From: Bombyx mori
Taxonomy: Eukaryota; Arthropoda; Insecta; Lepidoptera; Bombycidae
Assembly: GCF_030269925.1 (NCBI RefSeq)
Contig: NC_085128.1
Coordinates: 808,501 to 872,500 of the forward strand
DNA length: 64,000 nucleotides
Reading direction: 5' to 3'
Shown: in pieces, positions 43,969-56,659 of the stretch
Position numbering within the stretch: position 1 is the stretch's first letter
Layout: every line of letters starts with the position of its first letter
Position numbers and translations under genes: made by a program
Notes under the pieces: generated by a model
Told to the model about the DNA's origin: nothing
Databases searched by the model: none
What the model saw: only the letters and a program-made list of their open reading frames with translations

Positions 43969-44926
43969 CTATATAATTTTTTTTAAATCATCTTGGGAAG
44001 CAATCACGACTGGCGGACTAACATAGTTTTTTCGCACCAGTATAGTACAATTACGTACCCACACGTATTTGTAAAATTTTTCCTTGGCTAAATTTTTTAA
44101 GTTTTTTAACAAAAGTTTATTATTTTTCGTGAGGTGGTCATTAAAATAAAGCCTAGATGAATCATGTGGGAATCCAATATCAGAAGATTTCAATTCCTTC
44201 AATCTCCGCAATTTAGCCAACATGTCATCCTTCCTATATCGGGATACAAATCTAAGAATAACTGGCTTTGATCTGCTACTGCCTCTGTCCATCGGCGCAA
44301 CCCTTGTAACAAAATCGACGTCTATCTGAGGATTCAAGGCAAAACCCGCCTTCTCGGCAATTTTCGAGACCAATTCTATTAGATTTTCGCCTTTCCTTTC
44401 GGGGATACCCAGAATTTCTATATTAGATCTCCTGCTCCACTGCTCTTTTAAGTTGAATTGAGAATCAATGGATTGTATTCTTGAATCCAGTATACTGAGC
44501 TCGTTTTTGAGTGTTGGAATAACTTTCAGATGGTCATTAAACTCAAGAAATCTTTTTGATATGGCTTCATACTTGTCACTAATGAAGGAGACACTATCAC
44601 GAAGAGTTGAGATTTCACTCTTGAGTTCAAGAATAGTGTCCCTGAACCCTGGATCCAGTACGCAACGGTCTCATCGTAACATTGGATGTATCAGGTGCTC
44701 GAGGCCTCACATTGCCTCGGACAGGAGTGTCATCATTAACAGTGCGTGATCTAGTCGCACAATTAAGACATATCCATGTAGACTTAAATTCTGAATCCGG
44801 CGTCCAATCCTTTTTTGCAGGAAAAACACAGCCGATATGATAATAATTTCTACACACTGTACACACCAAGGTTGACTTCTTATTGTCACGAGTATTGACC
44901 ACTTTATTACAGCAGGTGTACTCCAT
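43969..44926 (-). pseudogene. LINE ORF1 with PHD-like zinc finger and FP-like domain, frameshifted
   Basis: The first 99 codons (44926 to 44627) hold a PHD-type zinc finger: MEYTCCNKVV, CTVCRNYYHIGCVFPAK, WICLNCATR. A frameshift near 44630 ends this frame. The following frame reads ELKSEISTLRDSVSFI, a coiled-coil stretch with heptad spacing. RRSNIEILGIPER and VILRFVSRYRKDDML follow, then YFNDHLTKNNKLLLKNLKNL, an RNA-binding FP-like C-terminal domain found in ORF1 proteins of several insect LINE groups. ORF1 proteins of this kind coat the RNA and act as chaperones. The product is split by the shift, so the element is probably not autonomous. Confidence 0.7.
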
Positions 44927-44990
44927 AATAAATTATAAATTACGAGATTAGATTCAAAGTAATATGAAGGCAATGTATAATTTAGCAGGT

Positions 44991-45410
44991 GAGTTCAGTT
45001 AATTGTTGGAGCAACAGGGCGACGACCAAACGCAGGTCCAGCGACGCAAGTTCACGCCCGGCCGCCCGAGTACTTTTTTGAATGTTTGTAATTTCTTCGA
45101 CTCGACACACTCAAAGCGCACACGCGTGTCAAGCAAACAAGCACCCACAGGCAGGCTCAAGCGAGAAGCAGCCACAATAAGAAAGCTAAGGCGTATCTTA
45201 CCAAGCTTCTATCTCTGTTACACCGCCCAAAAGGCGGAGTCAGCTGTTAAAAACGTTAATGAAGAACAAGGAGCCACCGATGAATTGAAAACGACCAATC
45301 ACAATTTAAAATTAATAAATTTAAACTTAAATGAAACGATAATGCCACAACAACCACGGAGACGTCCACTATCTACGGTCGCAACGCACGAACTATCAGC
45401 ATAGATAGGA
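44991..45410. other. Probable 5' UTR of the LINE plus flank
   Basis: GC-richer sequence (gcccggccgcccgagt; ccgcccaaaaggcggagt forms a small stem). The 133-codon plus-strand frame here is low in conserved content and is taken as incidental. Confidence 0.4.
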
Positions 45411-46179
45411 AAAAAGGTAGGAAAAAAAAAAACAAAGGTGGCCATTTCGAATAGTTTTTTTTTTGTTGAGACCTTAATAAAGATATACATTTTAATAATA
45501 TTACATTACTTCATTTAAAAAAAATTGCTTTTTCATTTGTAACATATCAACATAGCTGGACTAGGTATAGATAATAAAAGCCAGACAAAGAGCACTAAGA
45601 GTAGACAAGAGAGGAGACAAGACAAAGAGTACTATGTATATAAATAGTAGTACATGACAGACAGTATATATTTTAATGTTTGTAAACTTTTAAGAATTGG
45701 TGGTACGGTATCTTGGGATGGCGACGTGTAGATTATTGATGTCTATAGGCGAAGATAACTATTTGTCACCAGGGGGGACGTGAGCCTGTCCAATTACAAA
45801 ACCAATTAAAATACTTTGTTTTTCATATCTCAGTTCTTAAGTAAATATCTTCAATTATATTCAAATTAATTCATCAAGCAATAAACAAGATTTAATTTGT
45901 TAACAACCTCTGAAAACGCTTTGAGAAATTTTCACGCAGGCTCTCATTAACATAAAGTCGGAATTTTCCTAGCACTCACGTATAACGATTAAAATCTTTG
46001 TGTAATTATATATATATATATATTTCAAGAAAAGTATGCGTTAAATTTCATGAGCTTTTTATAGCCTTAAAATCTAGATGTTTCTGTATTAAAATTACTA
46101 CATTAACCTACCCCTAAATTGGGATAGTGCATATGTAGAAAGTGCTGCAAATTTATGACACGATCAAATGCAATCAGAC
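45411..46179. other. No gene seen
   Basis: AT-rich sequence with a short ta repeat at about 46008-46023 and a trace of the Bm1-type end at 45730-45790. Confidence 0.4.
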
Positions 46180-46315
46180 ACCTTCTTCTTTTTCTCCACC
46201 TTATCCCACTAGGTGGGGTCGGCACAGCTAATTTTTCTCTTCCATTCTGTTCTATCAGCCGTCAGCTCAACACTCACTCCTCTCTCTCTCATATCGTCAT
46301 TCACACACAGCAAAA
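46180..46315. repeat. LINE tail with cttcttctttttctcc start
   Basis: ttatcccactaggtggggtc followed by ggcacagcta and a ctctctctctc run resembles a dispersed lepidopteran LINE tail. The reading is tentative. Confidence 0.4.
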
Positions 46316-47398
46316 ATGTAATTAGAGACCGAATACCAAATATGTTTAATTAAAAACGAGTGAAACCCGACGGATGTCCATCGTAAATCATATAAACTTT
46401 GTATGTGTTGATTTGAACCCTTCCTGGAATATCAATGACAACAGTCCCAAGTAATATATTATCACAGCTGGATTAATGGCTTTAAAACGCGTACAGGACA
46501 AACATTGCTTTCCTGTTTAAATAGATTCTCAGATTACGAACCGCACGCACCGTATATAGCCAAAATTCCCAATCACAAACAGATTATGTCTAGGACTCGT
46601 AAAAATCTAAGTGAATATGATTATAAATTTTAATACACTCACACTTAAGACACGCTTAAGATGGATAGACTTTATTAAATCATCTAAGAAGTGTTCCGTT
46701 ATTAAATATACACGCACTGCCACAAATAGAGAGAGATGGAGAAGCCTCGCAAAAACCGCAACCAAGCAATAAGACGATACATAACCACGACCACTCCGCC
46801 AGGAGTATACCTACGAGTAAGAAGAAGAAGAAGACACAATTAGAGAAAAATAAATATAAAAACTCAGAGTTATAAGCTTAGATGCACATACTGCGTCAGA
46901 TTTGTACAAGACTAAACATAGTTCACAATAATAAATAGCTTATTTGCCACCATCAGCAATAAGATGTCTAAGAGAGATGTACTTAATATACAAGAAGAAG
47001 AGAATGTTATAAATAAAAAATAAATACGATACGTTCCAAGCTGTGAAGCGAATACTTAATAAATGGGAATGCAAATTGAGGTATTTAATTCCATCTCACT
47101 CCTTGGTGGTTGTAAAACAAGGATAGCTGATCAAACATCCAGATATTGTGTCTCTTCAAATGTTTAATTTGGAATGTGAATTTTTCAATTTCGTTAAGAC
47201 TGTAAGAAAAAATCAATATTTATTTCCCTCGAGTGTTCTAATGAGCGTTTCGTTAAAGATCAAGTAATTACTTTATTCATAAGTAATTTACAAATAAATT
47301 GGATAACTGCGAGTTGTACTAGCATGTATCATGGTATCTGCTATGGGTACCGTTTGGAATAAGTATGCTGTATTCTATACGAACATAATATATTACAG
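46316..47398. other. No gene seen
   Basis: AT-rich. A (GAA)n run at 46828-46842 may be the end of a small LINE remnant: aaagaagccaccatc-like codons are missing, but aaaaccgcaaccaagcaata is compatible. Confidence 0.35.
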
Positions 47399-50300
47399 AA
47401 AGAAAGAAAGAAAATCTTTATTCGCCAGAAATATAGTTTACAAGATATAGGACATAGCTTCATATATTTCGCCTGTTTAGGCATGCGAAAATTTAATTTA
47501 TTTTTATATTAATTATAACACAAAATTTACTAAATCTATCTATTTTTACATTCTATCACTTCTTATTCTAATATTTTATTATGTACAACACTTATCATTT
47601 AAAAATTCTTGCACACTATAATAAGCCTTATCTATCAGCCATAAATATAATTTTCTTTTAAATTGAGTTAGTGGAAGATCTCTTATGCTGTTTGGTATCT
47701 TATTAAATATTCTGATAGTCATAGGATAACAGTTTGTATGGTAGTAACGAGTATTTATACTTGGTAACATTAGTTTAGTAGGGTATCTTGTATTAAATTG
47801 ACAGTACTCGCCACACGATTTATAAAATTGTGGGTGCTTTTTAACAAACAAACAACATTCTTGTATATATATGGATGGTACAGTTAAAATATTATGTTTT
47901 TGGAAGAATGGTTTACAAGAAGTCAGAGGATGAATATTGCACATGGCACGAACACATTGCTTTTGTGCAATGAACACTCTATTTATGTGACTAGAATTTC
48001 CCCAGAGGGGTATACAGTATCTGATATTTGAGGCGACATATCCATGATAGGCCTGTAATGCAGTTTTTAAATTACATATTTTTGTAAGTCGCCAAAGTGC
48101 ATATGAGAATCGATTAATTTTACTACAAGTAATATCTATGTGAAGATTCCAGCTACATTGATTATCCACATTTAATCCTAAAAATGTTATGCTATTACAT
48201 TCATTTAGTGTGTTATTATTATAAGTTATATTTAAGTTATTAATAAATTTGTGTCTATTATAGAATTGTATATATCTCGTTTTGTCTAAATTAGCTTTTA
48301 AGTTATTCTTATTCATCCAATCTATGACCTTACTAACAGTAGCATTTATCTCATCATTTAAATCTAGTGTGGCATCTTTGGTGATTACAACGGCTATATC
48401 ATCAGCAAATAAGCTGCATGGGTAATGTATGTGTTCTGGGAGATCATTTATATAAATGATAAAGAGTAGCGGTCCTAAAATGCTCCTTTGTGGGACACCT
48501 ACTTTATTATACGCTAATGAAGATTTAAAAGCCACTTCTTCATTGTTATTATCAATATCCCTAATTTCAACATATTGTTGTCTGTTGCTTAGATAACTAC
48601 TAAGCCATTTTTCAGCTATCCCTCTAATGCCATAATTATTACACTTCCGTAGAAGAATGTTATGGTCAACAAAGTCAAAGGCTTTGGTCATGTCAAAGAA
48701 AACTCCAACCGTGGGTATTTTTCTGTCTACATTTTCAGTAATTTTACTAATGAGTTTAAAAGCTGCTAGTGTAGTAGATTTGCCTTTTTGAAAACCGTGT
48801 TGTTCAGATTTTATAACTTCAGATTTATTAAGAAAAGTTGTGAGTCTAGAATGCATGATTTTTTCGAATATTTTTGCAAGTATAGGTATTAAAGTAATCG
48901 GTCGGTAGTTATTGATGCATTCCTTATGTCCTTTTTTGTATATAGGTTTCACTATTGAGATTTTCAATTTATCAGGAAATGTACCTTCAGTTAATGAAAG
49001 ATTGATAATATGACAGAGTATAGGTGTAATGGCTATTGCACATTGTTTTAGTATAAAGGTGGGAAGTTCATCATAACCTGTTGAGTTAGTATTATTGAGA
49101 GAATGAATTGTTTTATAAATTTCCTCACATGTAGCTGGCATTAAAAATATACTTGAGCTAGATATATTTGTGTTTTGTGTATTTATTGCTTGTATATTAT
49201 TATAGTTTTTGTTTTCATCATTTGTTATTTCAATGTAATAATTGTTAAATATGCTAGCTATCTCTGTAGTGTCAGTGATTACTCTGCCATTATGTAAAAT
49301 TTGTTTAATATTGCTTTTGTTATTTGAATTAATTTTGTTGTCATTTTGCTTTATAATATTCCACGATGTCCGACATATATTACTAGATTTATTTATATGA
49401 TGTTCGTTTCTAATTTTTTGAGCTGTAATTATGCATGATTTTAATATTTTATTGTATTTTTTATATTTAATTTTTGAACTAGTAGTTTTATTCTTTATAT
49501 ATGAATATCTGAGTTTCCTTTTACTTACGCATGATTTTTTTATACCTGTAGTAATCCATAGCGTTTTTTGGCTTTTATTGTTATCAATTTTAATTTTTCT
49601 GAAAGGAAAGCATAAGTTATAGAGTAGAACAATATGATCATGAAATGAATTAAATGCTGCATTTAAATCAGTCATCTCACATTCCTCTGTCCAGGACAAG
49701 GAAGCTACGTATTCTATAAATTTATTAATATTATATTCATCAAAGTCCCGTTTTCTAATGTAATATATCTTTTGTGGTTTTTTTACATATTTCACAGGAA
49801 TACAGACTGTTTGTCCAGTTTCATGGTCTGATAATCCCAGGGAATGTATTTTGCCTTCTGCTTCACTAACATTGCTTATTATTTGATCTAAGCACGCATT
49901 TTGTCGGGTAGGTTCGTTAATGTGAATATTAAATCTGTGATTTTGTGTTATTCTTTTATATTCATTTAATACATTGGAGCTTTTTAATAAATTTATATTA
50001 AAATCACCACAGACAATAATTTTCTTATTTGTTTTATTACGAATTGTGCTTAATACAATTTCGATTTTATCTAAAAATATTTGTACTCTTGAATTTGGTG
50101 TTCTATAGATGCATATAATTATACATTTGTATTCCGGAATCTCTATACCACAGCATTCAAAGGAAAACTCTAATGCTAAGTCTCTTAACCACAAGATAGG
50201 TTTAGAGCTTATGTAATCTTTACATAGTATTGCTACTCCACCCCTTCTTTGTTTACTCCTTGAATAAAAGTTAGCTATATTATATCCTCTTAATACCAGT

Positions 50301-50680
50301 TTAGATTCTTCCCCTACTTTGAGGAATGTTTCGCTGAAGCATAGTATATCTATATCAGTATTCTGACTATAAAGCTCATCTAAAGTAATTTTAAGTAAAT
50401 CTATTTTTCCTAATATCCCAGCTATGTTTTGATGCAATAGTGTTAGTTTACAATCTATATTACGTTCTTTATTATTTACGAAAAAATAAATTATTATTTG
50501 TTGGTAATGCTTGTATACTCGTACAATTAATGGTTTGTATATTTATTTTTTTAAAGTAGTCCAGTATAGTTCTTTGAGTATATCTTGAATTATTTTTAGT
50601 TAAATTACCTAAAGTATCATTTTTTATTTCAATTGTGTGTAACGTACTATTTTTATTGTTTTTCAATGACAAGTATTTCG
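47399..50680 (-). mobile_element. CR1/Jockey-group LINE with intact ORF2
   Basis: The 3' end is marked by a (TTTC)n tail at 47399-47412, next to a 3' UTR of about 170 bp. ORF2 occupies 50437-47579. A 66-codon frame upstream (50672 to 50472) may be the end of ORF1, but no complete ORF1 was found, so the copy is probably 5'-truncated around 50.7-50.8 kb. The whole element is AT-rich compared with the LINE at 40.4-45 kb and belongs to another lineage. Confidence 0.75.
47579..50437 (-). CDS. LINE ORF2: endonuclease and reverse transcriptase, 952 codons
   Basis: The endonuclease comes first: MHQNIAGILGKIDLLK, ILCFSETFL, RRGGVAILCKDY, IVCGDFNINLLK and LGLSDHETGQ, all metal- or phosphate-binding blocks present. 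The reverse transcriptase follows: NYRPITLIPILAKIFEKIM, EQHGFQKGKSTT, FFDMTKAFDFVDHNILL, KVGVPQRSILGPLLFIIYIN and CSLFADDIAVV with the catalytic FADD. The usual GVPQGS glycine is replaced by arginine, a change likely to harm the template grip. The C-terminal region has RYCIPLWGNSSH and CVRAMCNI, as in CR1-group proteins. There are no stops or shifts. Codon use is strongly AT-biased. Confidence 0.85.
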   Translation of the reverse strand: MHQNIAGILGKIDLLKITLDELYSQNTDIDILCFSETFLKVGEESKLVLRGYNIANFYSRSKQRRGGVAILCKDYISSKPILWLRDLALEFSFECCGIEIPEYKCIIICIYRTPNSRVQIFLDKIEIVLSTIRNKTNKKIIVCGDFNINLLKSSNVLNEYKRITQNHRFNIHINEPTRQNACLDQIISNVSEAEGKIHSLGLSDHETGQTVCIPVKYVKKPQKIYYIRKRDFDEYNINKFIEYVASLSWTEECEMTDLNAAFNSFHDHIVLLYNLCFPFRKIKIDNNKSQKTLWITTGIKKSCVSKRKLRYSYIKNKTTSSKIKYKKYNKILKSCIITAQKIRNEHHINKSSNICRTSWNIIKQNDNKINSNNKSNIKQILHNGRVITDTTEIASIFNNYYIEITNDENKNYNNIQAINTQNTNISSSSIFLMPATCEEIYKTIHSLNNTNSTGYDELPTFILKQCAIAITPILCHIINLSLTEGTFPDKLKISIVKPIYKKGHKECINNYRPITLIPILAKIFEKIMHSRLTTFLNKSEVIKSEQHGFQKGKSTTLAAFKLISKITENVDRKIPTVGVFFDMTKAFDFVDHNILLRKCNNYGIRGIAEKWLSSYLSNRQQYVEIRDIDNNNEEVAFKSSLAYNKVGVPQRSILGPLLFIIYINDLPEHIHYPCSLFADDIAVVITKDATLDLNDEINATVSKVIDWMNKNNLKANLDKTRYIQFYNRHKFINNLNITYNNNTLNECNSITFLGLNVDNQCSWNLHIDITCSKINRFSYALWRLTKICNLKTALQAYHGYVASNIRYCIPLWGNSSHINRVFIAQKQCVRAMCNIHPLTSCKPFFQKHNILTVPSIYIQECCLFVKKHPQFYKSCGEYCQFNTRYPTKLMLPSINTRYYHTNCYPMTIRIFNKIPNSIRDLPLTQFKRKLYLWLIDKAYYSVQEFLNDKCCT

Positions 50681-51324
50681 TATCATAATCTATACTATCT
50701 ATAATGTAGTTTATTTTTTGGCATATTATATACTTATTTTTATTATAACTAGAACCAAAGTAATCTATAAAATAACAATTTGGAAAGTTATTACATACTA
50801 ATTTTACATTGTACAGATGTATGTTTTTATATTATCTCTGTGAAATATTATTTTCCGTTGCTTCGTTCTTCCATTGCCGGGAATCGTCAGACAAAAGAGT
50901 TTATAGCCGCTGTTTCAACGGTATACCCTGGGTAAATGCAACGGTAATCAACCACCGTCAGACTGGTGATATTAAAAAAACACATGATGTGTGTGATGAT
51001 GGTTTAATGTGACCACGACAACTGTATAGTGTACGGAATCTCGGACTTAATGAAATGATATTAAGAAATGCGATGTTCATGTCGTTGTTCAGAGCTAGTA
51101 TATACGCAAGCTTATTTTCAAAATTTCGTAAGCCAGATTCAAACATCTGTCGCAGTGTGTCTCAATTACTGTACCACAGCACTCTAGTGTGCTGCCAAAT
51201 TCAATTCGTCAAATTTAATATCATACATTATTTTCCATTTATGTAGTGTATATGAGTACGTAAGTAAGCAACATTTAAACTTTTCTTCTTCATTGTGCGC
51301 CGTCAGAGATCTGGAACCGTCTCG
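50681..51324. other. No gene seen
   Basis: AT-rich, with possible upstream LINE sequence up to about 50800. The remainder is unremarkable. Confidence 0.35.
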
Positions 51325-51510
51325 GTTTGAAGGGTGGGGCAGCCGTTGTAACTATACTGAGACGTTAGAACTTATATCTCATGGTGAGTGGCGGCATTTA
51401 AATTGTAGATGTCTATGAGCACAGATTAATAAATAGTTACCTATGGGCTCCAGTAACCAATTAACACCAGGTGGGCTGTGAGCTCGTCCACACACTCAAG
51501 CAGTAAAAAA
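51325..51510 (+). repeat. Bm1-type SINE 3' part
   Basis: cggtttgaagggtggggcag through ttatatctcatggtgagtgg and gctcgtccacacactcaagc. A short duplication of the ctatgagc / ctatgggctc segment is inside. Confidence 0.75.
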
Positions 51511-51514
51511 AAAT

Positions 51515-52374
<860 letters not shown>

Positions 52375-52495
52375 TTGTACTCTTATCTCAAGGTGGGTGG
52401 CGGCATTTACGTTGTAGATGTCTATGGGCTCCGGTAACCACTTAACACCAGGTGGGCTGTGAGCTCGTCTAGCCATCTATGCAATAAAAATAAAT
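52375..52495 (+). repeat. Bm1-type SINE 3' end
   Basis: ctcaaggtgggtggcggcat to gtgagctcgtctagccatct and an A-rich tail. Confidence 0.75.
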
Positions 52496-52824
52496 AAATA
52501 GAAACTTGGATAATCCACCTCTATCGGTTCCTGTCCATGGCCCTTCAGACCACCTTCTGAACTTGGGTGAAGATGAGTCCGTAATCAGGTTGGAGGCCGT
52601 CCTCTCGTTCTCTCGCCCTCCGTATTCTCAACTGTGATCAGCCATTTTTATTGCTGAACTCCGCTCAGACGCATCAACAGAATTGATGCGCTCGGCGATC
52701 CAAGGTCTGTAGCAATCGCCTCCAGCACCAGATTTTGGATAAATTACCTCTCTACCTTTCTCGAGCTAGTGTCTTCCATGTTTCTACTCTGTACAAAGTG
52801 AGGAAACTTAAAGTACCTACGTTT
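52496..52824. other. No confident gene; moderately GC-rich
   Basis: A plus-strand frame from about 52506 (DNPPLSVPVHGPSDHLLNLG) is open for about 45 codons but has no convincing splice sites. It could be retroelement or exon debris. Confidence 0.25.
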
Positions 52825-52940
52825 TTTTTGCCTTTGCAGCCAGACGGCATTTTATTATGATCCACCTGATGGTGAGTGGTTACCGTCTCTCATTGATATT
52901 AGCATTGCATAGCCATTAGCCAAATCGCTGCGTAAAATGT
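52825..52940 (-). repeat. CR1/Jockey-group LINE solo tail, diverged
   Basis: tttgcctttgcagccagacg, then ccacctgatggtgagtggtt, then gccaaatcgctgcgt. Confidence 0.65.
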
Positions 52941-53040
52941 TTATTCCCCTCCATCTTCCTAAACTATTAAATCGGGTCTGTTAGCTTGATCAAAAATAAT
53001 ATTCGAAACTCAAATACCCATTGAGCATTTTCCAGATATA

Positions 53041-56000
53041 TTTACTTTACTCATTAAACAGGGTTGTAAGGGGTAGCAATGGCATCACAGCTACTCAATA
53101 GCCAACCTCACCTGCTCGTGGTGCACCCTGCTAGCTAACGGACGAGGCCCTGGCGACCGACCGATGGCGGTGTAACCATCCATAATAAGCTATGTCTGTA
53201 AATACAAACAAGTCAGGACATGGGCAGCAGCATGCCCTGAGGAAAGGACATAGTACTGCGGTCACCAACCCGCCTGCCAAGCGTGGTGACTACTGGCATA
53301 ACCCTCCCAATGGACAAAGCAAAAAATGAACGGCCCCCAGTCCCGGGCAGCCCCGCTATTCCTGGTTACGGCAGCGGCCACGGTAACGGTGGGGCAGGGG
53401 GTGCTAAGAATCCCCCGGTGCGATCCGGCTGCCATAAACGACTGTACCTTGGCGCGTATAATACACGGACATTGCTGAAAACTGAACATCTCGAAGAGCT
53501 GGAGACAGAATTGAGCGCAATAAATTGGCATATTATTGGTCTATCGGAAACCCGAAGAGAGGGAGAGGGTTGCGAAACCCTAGCTTCAGGGAACATGCTC
53601 TTCTATCGAGAAGGAGAACAGCTCTCGCAAGGCGGCGTTGGTTTCCTTGTCCACAAATCCCTTGTCAACAACATTACGGAAGTCAGTAGTGTGTCGTCGC
53701 GGGTTGCGTATCTTGTACTAAAACTAAACAGTAGATACTCAATAAAAGTTGTGCAAGTATACGCTCCCACATCGACATACTCTGACGAAGTTTGCGCGGT
53801 CTTTTACGATGATATCGTAAGAGCCATCGAACGCACAACCAAGACCCATTATACCGTAGTGACGGGGGATTTCAACGCAAAAGTAGGGATACAAGAATGT
53901 GGAGAGCCTGTATTAGGACCCCACGGTGTTGGCTCTAGGAATGCCCGAGGTCAAATGCTGGTAAATTTTCTCGAGATGCGGGGGCTTTTCTTGATGAATT
54001 CGTTCTTCAAGAAAGGACTCCACAGAAAATGGACCTGGCAAAGCCCAGACGGGAAGACTAGAAATGAAATAGACTTCATCTTAGCGAATAAGCGGCACAT
54101 ATTTAGGGATGTCACCGTGATCAATAGGGTTAAGACCGGCAGCGATCACCGGCTGGTACGCGGCACCCTAAATATCGACATTAAGCTGGAGAGATCGCGT
54201 ATGGTAAAGTCTAGCTTGCGACCAACTAGGCAACAAATCTTGGAGCCCCCAGATAACTTCCAATTGGAAGTCAAAAACAGGTTTGACGTGTTGGAAACTG
54301 ACTGCGACGTGGATAAGCGCACGAACGAAATGGTGAAAATTCTAAGAGAAGTGGGCAATAAATACTTTCAGCATAGAAGAAAAGGCCAAGAGACTAAACT
54401 CTCCAACGAGACCCTGCTATTGATGAAACAGCGAAGGGAAACTGCAGATGCTACTCCGTCAGATGGAAAAACTATAAACACTAAAATCAGAAAGCTGATT
54501 AGGCGTGACCTTCGCCAATTCAACACAATAAAGATTAAAGAGGCAATACAACAAAACAAAGGCACCAAAGTGTTTATACGGCAACAACAACTAGGCCGAA
54601 GCCATCTGACGAAGCTCAAAACTGCCGATGGAAGAATTGTTGAATCAAGATCAGAAGTCCTCACTGAAGTGGAGAGCTACTATCGTAGTCTCTATGCCTC
54701 ACAGGCTCCCAAGCCCTTTGCCCACCCAGAGATTGATCACCGAGCCCCCTTAGTCCGCCACTATACGGAAGACATACCCGACGTCAGTATAGAGGAGATA
54801 AGGGCTGCTTTGGAACAGCTTAGAAATAACAGAGCTACAGGGGATGACGGAATCAGTGCAGAATTGTTGAAGGCAAGTGGTACATCAGTTCTCAACCAAT
54901 TATGCACAACGTTCGATACTGTCATTCAAAAAACTACTACACCGGAAGCAAGGGTACTGTCATTCTTTTCTTTAAGAAGGGAGACCGTGCTCTGCTCAAG
55001 AACTACAGGCCTATTTCACTTCTTAGCCATATTTATAAGCTGTTCTCGAGAGTCCTTACAAATCGCTTGGCCTCTAGACTTGACGAGTTCCAACCTCCGG
55101 AGCAGGCTGGGTTTCGCAAAGGCTATAGTACGGTAGACCACATCCACACGCTGAGACAGGTTATTCAGAAGACTGAAGAATACAATCGTCCTCTGTGTCT
55201 CGCATTTGTGGACTACGAAAAAGCCTTCGACTCCGTCGAAACTTGGGCTGTTCTGGAATCCTTACAGCGATGCCTAGTCGATTATCGGTACGTTGAGGTG
55301 TTGAAGAGTTTATACAAAGCCGCCAAAATGACAGTCCAGATCCAAAACCAGCAGACAAACCCGATTGAGCTTCACAGAGGGGTGCGACAGGGTGACGTTA
55401 TATCGCCGAAACTGTTCACTGCTGCTCTCGAGGATGTCTTCAAGACTCTGGACTGGAGTAAGCTCGGCATCAATGTTAATGGCGAGTATCTCTCACACCT
55501 CCGATTTGCAGACGATATCGTTATGATGGCAGAGTCGCTGGAGGATCTCAGCTGTATGCTGGGTGAGCTGAATGCCGCGTCACGACGTGTTGGTCTAGGA
55601 ATGAATCTGGACAAAACTAAGGTCATGTTCAACGACCATATCATTCCTGGACCGGTAATAGTCGAATCCGCGGTACTCGAAGTTGTGTCTGAATACACTT
55701 ATCTAGGCCAAATTATTCAGCTAGGTAGGGCCAACTTTGAGAAGGAAGCTGATAGGCGCATACAGTTGGGTTGGGCTGCGTATGGAAAACTCCGTCATAT
55801 CTTGAACTCAGGAATCCCGCAATGCCTAAAAACAAAAGTCTTCAAGGCTTGCGTGCTGCCGGTCATGACATATGGCGCCGAAACGTGGACATAGACCGTA
55901 GGTCTAGTCCGTAAGTTCAAAGTCGCTCAGCGTGCTATGGAAAGGTGTATGCTCGGAGTTTCTTTGATGGATCGACTTAGAAATGAGGAAATCCGTCAAA

Positions 56001-56290
56001 GAACCAAAGTAACCGACATAGCCCTAAAGATTAGCAAGCTGAAATGGCAATGGGCTGGACATACGTGTCGCAGAACCGATGGCCGATGGAGCAGACGTGT
56101 TCTGGACTGGAGACCGCGTACCGGTAAGCGCAGCGTTGGGCGTCCCCCTGCCCGTTGGACCGATGACTTGCGGCGATATGCTGGGAGAGATTGGATGCGG
56201 AAGGCGGAGGATCGTTCATTGTGGCGGACTATGGGAGAGGCCTACATCCAGCAGTGGATAGATACAGGCTGATGACTCATTAAACATAAA
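53041..56290 (+). pseudogene. RTE-clade LINE, nearly full length, two disabling changes
   Basis: A single ORF coding for endonuclease and reverse transcriptase is recognisable from 53283 to 56272. The endonuclease is complete: YLGAYNTRTLL, GLSETRREGEG, GGVGFLVHKSL, VVTGDFNAKVG, RNEIDFILANKR and GSDHRLVRG. The RT follows: NYRPISLLSHIYKLFSRVL, EQAGFRKGYSTVDHIHTLRQ, FVDYEKAFDSVET, GVRQGDVISPKLF and LRFADDIVMMAES. One frameshift lies near 54945, between the VIQKTT region and the ILFFKKGD region. A TAG at 55892-55894 truncates the frame after TYGAETWT. The C-terminus (QWAGHTCRRTDGRWS, SVGRPPARWTDDL) continues to 56272. A non-coding leader occupies 53041-53282. It is inactive but fairly young. Confidence 0.88.
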
Positions 56291-56659
56291 GTTCGAACCC
56301 AACCAGAACTGCTCGATCTAATCTTCTATTGTTATTAAGTGTTAAAAACAATTATTGTTAATTCTGTCATAGATAATGTTGATTTATCGTGTCGCTTTAG
56401 TGTTTTCAGTTTGTTCATATTGTTGTTATTAGAACTTCTTGCTATTTCAATCTTGACTGCTAATAAATACGAAAAAAGATGTCAGTGATTCGTGAATCTA
56501 ATGCGGGTTAAGCATGAATGTCGCTTGGTGTCAGGAAAATCCACCACCGCGCCTCGATACAACGATTAAAACCTGTTTGGAGGGAACGGGAAAAGGGCGC
56601 GAAAAGTAATGTCACAATGACATTTGAGTAGACATTTATAAGATCTAAAATGAGAATAG
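56291..56659. other. LINE 3' flank; no gene seen
   Basis: AT-rich; nothing recognised. Confidence 0.4.

Larger units (their letters stand above)
40441..44990 (-). mobile_element. Nearly complete CR1/Jockey-group LINE
   Basis: The element has a 3' tail of (AATA)n at 40438-40458, ORF2 at 43590-40699, a spacer of about 0.4 kb, and ORF1 from about 44926 to 43969. GC-richer sequence to about 45250 may be its 5' UTR. Both ORFs are present, so it was inserted close to full length, but ORF1 now has a frameshift. Confidence 0.75.

Noticed and set aside
45003..45404. Plus-strand 133-codon frame
   Set aside because: It has no recognisable motif, lies antisense to the probable LINE 5' UTR, and ends in low-complexity sequence.
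46828..46842. A (GAA)n run as a microsatellite of interest
   Set aside because: It is short and probably the tail of a decayed LINE.
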